From contig JACQQO010000130.1 in the NCBI GenBank assembly GCA_016206955.1, positions 1 to 6,661 of the forward strand: a stretch of 6,661 nucleotides of DNA, written 5' to 3'. Of the stretch, positions 1 through 5,336 are shown one piece after another. Under the pieces are notes generated by a model. The model was given only the letters and a program-made list of their open reading frames with translations, ran no database searches and had not been told where the DNA came from. Position 1 is the first letter of the stretch. Every line of letters begins with the position of its first letter. The DNA is from Candidatus Omnitrophota bacterium. Its GTDB lineage: Bacteria > Omnitrophota > Omnitrophia > Omnitrophales > Danuiimicrobiaceae. The translations under genes were made by a program, and so were the position numbers.

Positions 1-542
1 GGGCGGCCGGATTTTTGGATAAAAAAGTGGTGAAGCTGGGAGAAGCCATTCCGGATTTTAAATTGGCGGATACTACCGGTCAGGAGCATCAATTGTCGCG
101 GTACAAGGGTAGAGTCGTGATGATTCATTTTTTGTCTGCCACTTGTCCTTTTGTCATCCGATATGACGATCGGCTTAAAGAAATTGCCGGAGATTACACC
201 CCCGATGGAGTTGTTGTATTGGGAATCGACTCCAATTCCAACGAAACATCGAGGCAAATCAAAAAAGTGGCCGAAGCCCGCATGGTGAATTATCCCATTT
301 TGATTGATTCCGGGAATCAAATCGCGGATCAATTCGGGGCTGTGACGACTCCTCATGTGTTTATTGTGGATCGAGAGGGAAAGCTTGTTTATGAGGGGGC
401 AGTGGACGACCAAGGTTGGAGCGAAGAGAATCGGGTTACGATTTCATATGCGCGGGAAGCACTCGATAGTGCTCTTTCGAATTCACCGGTTCCTCATTCT
501 CAGACAAAGACTGTTGGCTGTACCATCAAAAGGTCATTTTAA
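1..542 (+). CDS. Redoxin / thioredoxin-fold protein (AhpC-TSA/resA-like), 5' end probably outside window
   Basis: A thioredoxin-fold redoxin of the single-domain 'thioredoxin family protein' type. The reading frame is open to the left edge of the window. The first possible start inside it is TTG at 15 with no visible SD, and the residues before it (AAGF) continue the frame, so the gene probably begins upstream, perhaps with a signal peptide. Counting from that TTG there are 175 residues. LGEAIPDFKLADTTG (8-22) is the usual redoxin N-terminal strand. SATCPFVIRYDDRL (41-54) carries the active-site loop, with one Cys (C44) followed by Pro, as in the CPxxxxYxDRL subgroup. TTPH (111-114) supplies the cis-proline. 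The tail TKTVGCTIKR (164-173) is the C-terminal signature of this subgroup and adds a second Cys (C169). The family is presumed to act in thiol redox or peroxide chemistry; the substrate here is unknown. The trmI gene follows 11 bp downstream, suggesting co-transcription. The family call is secure; the start is not. Confidence 0.85.
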   Translation, partial: AAGFLDKKVVKLGEAIPDFKLADTTGQEHQLSRYKGRVVMIHFLSATCPFVIRYDDRLKEIAGDYTPDGVVVLGIDSNSNETSRQIKKVAEARMVNYPILIDSGNQIADQFGAVTTPHVFIVDREGKLVYEGAVDDQGWSEENRVTISYAREALDSALSNSPVPHSQTKTVGCTIKRSF

Positions 543-556
543 GGAAGGAAACTTTG
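543..556 (+). promoter_or_regulatory. Ribosome binding site and TTG start of trmI
   Basis: GGAAGG (543-548) begins directly after the upstream TAA stop and lies 5 nt before TTG (554-556). This purine-rich site supports the TTG start, and its closeness to the upstream stop suggests translational coupling with the redoxin gene. Confidence 0.6.
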
Positions 557-1342
557 AAAATACTTGAATCAAAAAATGTGATTGAAGAAGGGGATCCCGT
601 GCTCATTCGCTTCGATGACGAGGTCACTTATTTAATCGAAGTGAATTCAAGCCGGAAATTCGGAATTCACCGCGGTCAGCCCATCGAACTTAAAGATTTG
701 ATCGGCAAGTCATACGGCGATTCACTCGATTTCGGCCGTGCCAAAGCCATTTTGCTCGAACCGACGCTTGAAGATTTCATCATGAAAGCTCGCCGCGAAA
801 GTGGAATTATTTATCCCAAGGATGCTGCCATGATTTTGATGAAGCTTGGGATTCGTTCGGGAAGCCGTGTGATTGAAATTGGAACCGGCTCCGGTGCGCT
901 TACGCTTGCGCTGGCCGCTCAAGTGGCGCCGGAGGGAAAAGTCTACACGTATGACCGACGCGAAGATTTCATCGAACTTGCCAAAGGCAATTTAAAAAAA
1001 GCAAAACTTCTCTCTTATGTTGAATTCAATCAGCGCGCGGGACATGAGCCATTTCATGAGACGGAAGTGGACGCGATTGTTTCAGATGTGCCAGAGCCAT
1101 GGAATGAAGTTGAGTTGATCAAAGCAAGCCTCAAAAACGGCCGCCGCATCGCCGCGCTTAATCCTACGTATAATCAGATCGAAAAAATGGCAGAAGCCCT
1201 TGAAAAATCTGGTTTCGCGATGATCGAAGCGATGGAAGTGCTCGTCCGCGGAATTTTAGCCCGTCCGGGAAAAACTCGTCCCGAGCAGCGAATGGTCTCT
1301 CACACTGAGTTTCTCTTATTTGCGGTAAAACCTGCTTTTTGA
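554..1342 (+). CDS. trmI: tRNA (adenine-N1)-methyltransferase, TrmI family (m1A58)
   Basis: A class I SAM-dependent methyltransferase expected to make m1A at position 58 in the T-loop of tRNAs, probably as a cytoplasmic tetramer like other bacterial and archaeal TrmI proteins. The 262 residues match the family length. The N-terminal beta-rich domain (about 1-75) contains the typical HRGQPIELKDLIGKSYG (39-55). YPKDAAMI (87-94) is the family signature before the Rossmann fold. Motif I is VIEIGTGSGALT (106-117). The acidic ribose-binding end of strand 2 is YDRRED (133-138). The catalytic-region motif is SDVPEPW (177-183), with D178 in the position of the conserved catalytic Asp. RPEQRMVSHTEFLLFA (242-257) is the conserved C-terminal strand pair. 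The start is TTG at 554, preceded by GGAAGG at 543-548 with a 5-nt spacer; no ATG would preserve the N-terminal domain. It sits 11 bp after the redoxin gene, and its stop is 8 bp from the convergent neighbour's stop. Confidence 0.95.
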   Translation: MKILESKNVIEEGDPVLIRFDDEVTYLIEVNSSRKFGIHRGQPIELKDLIGKSYGDSLDFGRAKAILLEPTLEDFIMKARRESGIIYPKDAAMILMKLGIRSGSRVIEIGTGSGALTLALAAQVAPEGKVYTYDRREDFIELAKGNLKKAKLLSYVEFNQRAGHEPFHETEVDAIVSDVPEPWNEVELIKASLKNGRRIAALNPTYNQIEKMAEALEKSGFAMIEAMEVLVRGILARPGKTRPEQRMVSHTEFLLFAVKPAF

Positions 1343-1350
1343 ATTTCTCC

Positions 1351-2748
1351 TCATTTTTGGCGGGAAGCGCGGGCTTGGAGAAGCGCGAGGTAGTAACGAT
1401 TTATTTTTTTCCGCCAGAGATCCCATAAACTCCGCAAGTTCGATTGATTGAACCTCTTCAGCACTCTGTCGTTTCTCAATGCGCTCGGATTTAAATAAGC
1501 ATTTTGATTTGACGTCCAAACCCTAAAAAGGTTTGTAATTGGCTTCACGGTTGCGGGTTCATTTTTTACTGTTGGCGGCTGTGGCGGTTCTGGCGGCTGG
1601 ACGGTTTTTTGTTGATGCGTGTTGGTGAGCAGATCTTTCATGGAAAAGTTATTTCGGAATTGCCTCCCCCAAAGGGCCATCGCAACGGTGTGCCCCTTTC
1701 CCATGATGTTGTGCAAGCGTTTGAGAGAAGTTTCTTTTGTTTCGCCGCTCAATAGGTTTCTGTCGAGGTGATCCATAAAACGAATCACTTCGCCTTTTAA
1801 CATCTCTTTGCTTGCTCTGCGGCTCTTGGGATGGGTGGCGGGATCCAGTCGTTTCCAAAATTCGTTATAGGAAATAACTGGATAATCATGCCAATGCGTA
1901 TGAGCTGCCATCGGCCGCGGCTCAATATAAACTTTGACGCCTCTAGCTCGAAGCCGTCTAGCCAGTTGATAGGACATGCTGTGCTTATCCTCATTCCTTC
2001 CGCCTGCGACATCGAGTGCGACCGACATTCCTGCCTCTAAAATGGGCTCAAGCGATTCAAAAGCCCGCTCAAGCCATGCTCGCGGATTTTTACTATTGCG
2101 AAGACTTTTGAAATCTTTATCCCCGCCCGCATATCCGACGTAGGCAATCACTTCAATCGGCGGCCCGCCATAAGTGCCGCTTGTGTAAGGCTTCCAAGCT
2201 TCGACGAAATCTCGATAAAGCCACGTGAGACCTGCTTCTTTGGCATGAATGAGTTGATCCAGCTGCATCACTTCACCGCTAAGTGTGCCGAAAGGATTGT
2301 GCAGCAACACCCGTCTGACGCCCCAATCAAATTGAGGTTTCATGATTTCGTTAATAAAACCCGTCCAGCCCTTCTTCTTGATATTCCATCCCACATGTCG
2401 GTCCTTTGGATTTTTTCCCGACCAGCCGATCGTCATCCAGCTGATCAGTTGTTCTGGCAAAAATTGCTCGGCTTCGTCTGTCGGCGAAGAAAGAGGATTC
2501 TGATTGAGAAGAAAAGACGTGCTAGTTTCATTGGGCGGGACGTTGCTTTGGGGCTGAGTATCCCGTGCTTGATTGGGAGATATCACTGGGGCATGAGGGG
2601 GTGGATCCCCTTGCGCAGGCATCGTATCGCCGAGCAAAAGATTGTTTTCTAAAATGATGAGTTGCGAAAAGAAGAGAAGTGTAAAGACTGAGGAGATGTA
2701 ACATTTTTTACGGGACAACATTTTTTTTCGATTCCAGGTGCTGTCCAT
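1351..2748 (-). CDS. Exported or membrane-anchored protein of unknown function, proline-rich linkers, possible TIM-barrel-like core
   Basis: I do not recognise this 465-residue protein. A basic N-terminus (RKKMLSRKK, 7-15) precedes a hydrophobic stretch (about 17-34, with SSVFTLLFFSQLIIL), consistent with an uncleaved anchor or signal peptide; no lipobox is visible. A low-complexity Pro/Asn/Gln/Ser linker (about 43-92) follows. The central domain (about 98-360) alternates strand-like and helix-like segments: WMTIGWSG (104-111), WGVRRVLLHNPFGT (142-155), IEVIAYVGYAGG (198-209), MSVALDVAGG (241-250), VKVYIEPRP (271-279). That spacing resembles a (beta/alpha)-barrel such as a glycoside-hydrolase fold, but this is inference. 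A second proline-rich linker (PPEPPQPP, 385-392) leads to a basic C-terminal segment (404-465). The ATG start is supported by AAAAGGA a few bases upstream on the minus strand. It is convergent with trmI and divergent from the SRPBCC gene, so the context gives no functional clue. Confidence 0.75.
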   Translation of the reverse strand: MDSTWNRKKMLSRKKCYISSVFTLLFFSQLIILENNLLLGDTMPAQGDPPPHAPVISPNQARDTQPQSNVPPNETSTSFLLNQNPLSSPTDEAEQFLPEQLISWMTIGWSGKNPKDRHVGWNIKKKGWTGFINEIMKPQFDWGVRRVLLHNPFGTLSGEVMQLDQLIHAKEAGLTWLYRDFVEAWKPYTSGTYGGPPIEVIAYVGYAGGDKDFKSLRNSKNPRAWLERAFESLEPILEAGMSVALDVAGGRNEDKHSMSYQLARRLRARGVKVYIEPRPMAAHTHWHDYPVISYNEFWKRLDPATHPKSRRASKEMLKGEVIRFMDHLDRNLLSGETKETSLKRLHNIMGKGHTVAMALWGRQFRNNFSMKDLLTNTHQQKTVQPPEPPQPPTVKNEPATVKPITNLFRVWTSNQNAYLNPSALRNDRVLKRFNQSNLRSLWDLWRKKINRYYLALLQARASRQK

Positions 2749-2765
2749 AGTAAATCCTTTTAAAA
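2749..2765 (-). promoter_or_regulatory. Ribosome binding site for the 465-residue exported protein
   Basis: Read on the minus strand, AAAAGGATTTACT immediately precedes the ATG at 2748. AAGGA lies about 6 nt from the start codon, which favours this Met over the in-frame Met at residue 10, whose upstream bases are a plain A-rich run. Confidence 0.55.
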
Positions 2766-2891
2766 CAGTTTAATAAACTCATTTCAATATTAACATGAAA
2801 ATAGCCAAATTACTGCTTATTTGAAAAATAAAACGTGATTTTTTATCGGTTTAAATAGACCTAAGCCATTCAATTTAATATACTTATATGT

Positions 2892-2920
2892 TTGATCAGA
2901 TTTAAATAATCAATTAAAAT
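2892..2920 (+). promoter_or_regulatory. Putative sigma-70-type promoter for the SRPBCC gene
   Basis: TTGATC (2892-2897, four of six consensus bases) and TAAAAT (2915-2920, five of six) are separated by 17 bases, the optimal spacing. Transcription would start near 2927, leaving a leader of about 40 nt before the ATG at 2966. The spacer includes a short inverted repeat, TTGAT (2892-2896) with ATCAA (2909-2913), that could bind a repressor, but arms of five bases are weak evidence in such an AT-rich stretch. Confidence 0.45.
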
Positions 2921-2953
2921 GACGTTATTCCGCTCTAGCAGGATTAGTCAGTT

Positions 2954-2968
2954 AGGAGGAATTTAATG
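2954..2968 (+). promoter_or_regulatory. Strong Shine-Dalgarno and ATG start of the SRPBCC gene
   Basis: AGGAGG (2954-2959) is a near-perfect SD placed 6 nt before ATG (2966-2968). It fixes the start and is the strongest ribosome binding site in the window, suggesting efficient translation. Confidence 0.75.
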
Positions 2969-3451
2969 GTTGGCAATTATTATCACTTCATCACGCACTG
3001 GCGCTTGAAGGGAAATATCCACGAAGTTTACGAGATTTTAAACGATCCGATTCACTACCCAAATTGGTGGGGAACAAATCTTCTTTCTGTGGAAGAAGTG
3101 CAATCGGGAGGTCAAGAGAAAAGGTTTCGAATGAAGATGAAAGGCCGTCTTCCTTATACGCTTGAGTGGGAATTAGTTCACACAGAATCGATGAAACCTA
3201 GCCGTATCATTTCTGATGCGATTGGAGACTTTGTCGGGCGTGGCATTTGGACTTTGAAACAAATGGGATCCGAGGTCGATATTCTTTTCGATTGGAACAT
3301 TCGGACCGAAAAGCCATTTCTACGATATTTTTCTTGGGTTTTAAAGCCGCTTTTCTCGGCCAACCACAATTGGGTCATGGAGCAAGCGCGGAAAGGTTTA
3401 ATTCAAGAAATAAGAAATAAGGGGACACTTTACTTAATTGCAATTAAGTAA
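2966..3451 (+). CDS. SRPBCC-fold (START-like, polyketide cyclase/dehydrase type) protein
   Basis: A 161-residue helix-grip-fold protein of the SRPBCC superfamily, which binds hydrophobic ligands; no substrate can be named here. The opening YYHFITHWRLKGNIHEVYEI (5-24) is the first strand and helix. DPIHYPNWW (27-35) matches the DPxxxPxWW signature. RLPYTLEWEL (61-70), GDFVGRGIWTL (87-97) and VDILFDWNIRTEKP (104-117) are successive strands of the sheet. The last helix, SANHNWVMEQARKGLIQEIR (131-150), closes the fold and is where related proteins normally end. Residues 153-161 (GTLYLIAIK) and the TAA stop are encoded by the left and central part of a perfect palindrome, so the tail looks like a later addition that replaced the native stop. 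The gene has its own promoter and strong SD and is convergent with the diadenylate cyclase gene. Confidence 0.85.
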   Translation: MVGNYYHFITHWRLKGNIHEVYEILNDPIHYPNWWGTNLLSVEEVQSGGQEKRFRMKMKGRLPYTLEWELVHTESMKPSRIISDAIGDFVGRGIWTLKQMGSEVDILFDWNIRTEKPFLRYFSWVLKPLFSANHNWVMEQARKGLIQEIRNKGTLYLIAIK

Positions 3452-3461
3452 AGTGTCCCCT
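3420..3461. repeat. 42-nt perfect palindrome, REP/RAYT-like element
   Basis: GGGGACACTTTACTTAATTG (3421-3440) is followed directly by its exact reverse complement (3441-3460), and the flanking A3420/T3461 also pair, giving two 21-nt arms with no spacer. The GGGGACAC...GTGTCCCC ends resemble, from memory, palindromic extragenic repeats associated with REP-associated tyrosine transposases in several phyla; no transposase is present here. It lies between two convergent genes and overlaps the last nine codons and stop of the SRPBCC gene. In RNA it would fold into a very stable hairpin from either strand and could stop or protect both transcripts, but no T-run follows it, so it is not a classical intrinsic terminator. 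Confidence 0.85.
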
Positions 3462-3479
3462 AATGAGACGCTAATGAGA
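3460..3479 (+). repeat. 9-bp direct repeat beside the palindrome
   Basis: CTAATGAGA occurs at 3460-3468 and again at 3471-3479, two bases apart. The second copy holds the last codons and stop of the minus-strand cyclase gene; the first copy overlaps the palindrome's right end. It may be a scar of insertion or slippage. Confidence 0.5.
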
Positions 3480-4745
3480 AAGTAGTTCAATCCGAAGTAC
3501 GTCCCTGATTTTTTTTGCGGACTCACCCAAAGCCTTCGCAGAAGTGGCTCGATCGATCGCAATCAATTTTCGTTTTTGATTGAGGAAAGCAAGCGACCAA
3601 AGATTCGTTGCTGCGCGCTCATTTTTAAGAATCACTGCTTTCAAATTCTTTCCCAAAAGTTTTCTGCGCCAGAGTGGTAGGAATAAAAATCGCGTTTCCT
3701 GTTTTACCTCATTTAAGGTTCCGTTGACGATTAATTTCCGGCTCAATAAAAGTATAATTAGATTAAGCGCAAAAAGAACGTGCGGAATAAAGACCCACGG
3801 AGTTTTCAGGAATGTGGAAACGATTTGATCAGGACTTTCAATTTGAATCGCGTGGTACGAATTCCAAAGTATGAGCACACCCAGCCAAAAAAAGGCAACC
3901 ACCAATTCATATATTCTTTGGCTTGAGGATTTTGAAAATTGAACGAAATTGGGTTGAATTAATTTTGGCGCAAAGCGCCTCAAATAATGAACGGGATAAT
4001 ATCGAGGCTGGTTGCGGCTGGATAAAAGCCTTCTCAACGTTTTTTCTACTTGAGAAAGCGGCACGGAATAAATCAGATCCCCATCTTTAGCGATTGAAAT
4101 CGTTCCCTCTTCTTCGGAAACCACTAAGCATACGGCGTCTGTTTTTTCGCTAAGGCCAAGCGCTGCCCGATGGCGCGTGCCAAGACCATTTTCCATTTGC
4201 TTCCGCTCACTTAACGGGAATACCGCACCGCAATGGGTGGCACGCCCCCTTCGGATTAAAACGCCTCCGTCGTGCGTAGGCGTATCTTTGGTAAAAAGCG
4301 TCGTCAAAAGTTCTTTTTTAACATCCGAATTGATTTCAATCCCCGTGTCTCCGAATTTCAGCAAACTTTCATTTCGTTCAAATGCAATCAGCGCGCCTGT
4401 TTTTGTGGCGGCGAGCGCTCCGGCCGCGCGAGAAATTTCACCCAGCAAATTTTTTTGCCGGTTCAGCGAATTAGGATTAAAGCGCTGAATTAATTGGTTG
4501 ATCAAACCGGCGATTTCGGGTTCGAGTGCCATCAGAGAGACAAAGGCTGTCAAAGTAATGGGAAGCCACCGCTTGAGATATTCTGGAGAATCGGTTCTCA
4601 GTGTGGCAAACAGTAGAAGGGCAAAGATAAAAAACAAAAAACCTAATTCGAACGTTCGGTGAGTCCTTAAAAAACGCTGAACTCTATAAATTAAAAATCC
4701 CGTTAAAACAATTTGTGCGGCAGTCATCCAGTAGTCAAGTGCCAT
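3471..4745 (-). CDS. cdaA: CdaA-like diadenylate cyclase with C-terminal membrane and cytosolic extension
   Basis: Predicted to condense two ATP into cyclic di-AMP at the inner membrane. Using the ATG at 4745 there are 424 residues; the family norm for CdaA is about 270-280. Three N-terminal hydrophobic segments (about 6-22, 33-49, 60-75) match CdaA. The DisA_N cyclase domain (about 100-243) shows GALIAFER (117-124), TPTHDGGVLI (155-164), LGTRHRAALGLSE (188-200, the RHR motif) and VVSEEEGTISIA (208-219). The first catalytic motif reads DGG, not the usual DGA. Beyond the normal family end come two more hydrophobic segments (about 279-294 and 316-335) and a terminal domain (336-424) with LPLWRRKLLGKNLKAV and WSLAFLNQKRKLIAID, perhaps PH-like (inference). 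I prefer the ATG at 4745, with AAGAGA upstream and a CdaA-like N-terminus, over the in-frame TTG at 4778, which has no SD. Family call is firm; activity is likely but untested. Confidence 0.9.
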   Translation of the reverse strand: MALDYWMTAAQIVLTGFLIYRVQRFLRTHRTFELGFLFFIFALLLFATLRTDSPEYLKRWLPITLTAFVSLMALEPEIAGLINQLIQRFNPNSLNRQKNLLGEISRAAGALAATKTGALIAFERNESLLKFGDTGIEINSDVKKELLTTLFTKDTPTHDGGVLIRRGRATHCGAVFPLSERKQMENGLGTRHRAALGLSEKTDAVCLVVSEEEGTISIAKDGDLIYSVPLSQVEKTLRRLLSSRNQPRYYPVHYLRRFAPKLIQPNFVQFSKSSSQRIYELVVAFFWLGVLILWNSYHAIQIESPDQIVSTFLKTPWVFIPHVLFALNLIILLLSRKLIVNGTLNEVKQETRFLFLPLWRRKLLGKNLKAVILKNERAATNLWSLAFLNQKRKLIAIDRATSAKALGESAKKIRDVLRIELLSH

Positions 4746-4819
4746 ATCTATCTCTTGAGTATTTAAAAATATCGGCAATATGATGGCATAAGATAAGGTG
4801 GAAAGTGCTGTAATTCTCG

Positions 4820-4850
4820 TTGACTTTTTGAGGCAAAACGTTAGGATAAT
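4820..4850 (+). promoter_or_regulatory. Putative promoter for the lipoprotein-SpoIID operon
   Basis: TTGACT (4820-4825, five of six -35 consensus bases) is followed by TAGGATAAT (4842-4850), which offers TAGGAT at a 16-base spacing or GATAAT at a 19-base spacing as the -10. Transcription would begin near 4857, just before the SD. The region is shared with the divergent cyclase gene. Confidence 0.45.
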
Positions 4851-4862
4851 GTCCTTTTAAAA

Positions 4863-4876
4863 AAGGAGAACCGATG
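4863..4876 (+). promoter_or_regulatory. Ribosome binding site of the peptidoglycan-binding lipoprotein gene
   Basis: AAGGAG (4863-4868) lies 5 nt before ATG (4874-4876), a canonical arrangement that fixes this start and places the signal peptide at the N-terminus. Confidence 0.7.
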
Positions 4877-5299
4877 AGAATTCTTGCATTCTTATTTTTG
4901 AGTGTGTTGTTCATTGCTTCAATGGGTTGTGTTTCCACAGGACGACATCGACAGGAAATCACGAGTCTTCAAAATCAAGTGGCCCAAATGGATGCGGCTT
5001 TGAAGGCCGAACAGCAGAAAAATCAAGCGCTTCAAGCTCAGCTTGAAGTCAAGGAACAAGAGCTTGCGAAAAAGGCGATCACGGGAGTGATCTACCGAAC
5101 CCCTTCTGGATTTGAAATCCCCGCCATTGATATTCAAAAAGCGCTGAAGGGCGCAGGTTACTATGTGGGCGAGGTTGACGGAAGAATCGGCCCCGATTCA
5201 AGGGAAGCCATTCGAAATTTCCAGCGCGATCAGGGGCTTACGGCAGACGGAGTTTGCGGCCAGCAGACTTGGGCCAAGCTTCAAACTTATCTCACATAA
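4874..5299 (+). CDS. Coiled-coil lipoprotein with C-terminal peptidoglycan-binding domain
   Basis: A 141-residue predicted lipoprotein that would tie a membrane to the cell wall. The signal peptide MRILAFLFLSVLFIASMGC ends in a lipobox-like SMGC, so Cys19 would be the lipidated residue; Ser at -3 is less usual than Leu. Residues 26-66 (EITSLQNQVAQMDAALKAEQ and onward) are Gln/Glu/Lys/Ala-rich with heptad-like spacing, a probable coiled coil. Residues 81-140 form a PG_binding_1 domain: IPAIDIQKALKGAGYYVGEV, then DGRIGPDSREAIRNFQRDQG (101-120), then LTADGVCGQQTWAKLQTYL. DGRIGPDSREAI and FQRDQGLTADG are the diagnostic motifs of the three-helix fold. No catalytic domain is present, so it is a binding or scaffold protein. 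The SpoIID-type gene follows on the same strand and both probably act on peptidoglycan in the envelope. Strong SD; the start is secure. Confidence 0.9.
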   Translation: MRILAFLFLSVLFIASMGCVSTGRHRQEITSLQNQVAQMDAALKAEQQKNQALQAQLEVKEQELAKKAITGVIYRTPSGFEIPAIDIQKALKGAGYYVGEVDGRIGPDSREAIRNFQRDQGLTADGVCGQQTWAKLQTYLT

Positions 5300-5336
5300 A
5301 GTTAGGAATACCGCCACGATCTTAAAGCCGAATATT

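Noticed and set aside
1570..1605. Repeated TGGCGG units as a DNA repeat
   Set aside because: They are codons of the proline-rich linker of the minus-strand exported protein.
2245..2652. Plus-strand open frame of 135 codons
   Set aside because: It lies antisense within the exported-protein gene, which has an SD, an anchor segment and a longer frame; the product has no recognisable features.
3420..3470. Palindrome as a standard intrinsic terminator for both convergent genes
   Set aside because: There is no T-run on either side and the hairpin overlaps coding sequence, so the classical model does not fit, although it may still affect transcript ends.
4177..4493. Plus-strand open frames of 103 and 73 codons
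   Set aside because: Both are antisense to the conserved DisA_N domain and are shadows of it.
4746..4778. TTG at 4778 as the start of the diadenylate cyclase
   Set aside because: No SD precedes it, and the ATG at 4745 gives an N-terminus that fits CdaA directly before the first membrane segment.
5163..5336. ATG at 5163 as the start of the SpoIID-type gene
   Set aside because: It would overlap the well-supported peptidoglycan-binding domain by 137 bp, and the encoded 58 residues have no family resemblance. It is kept only as a possibility in the findings.
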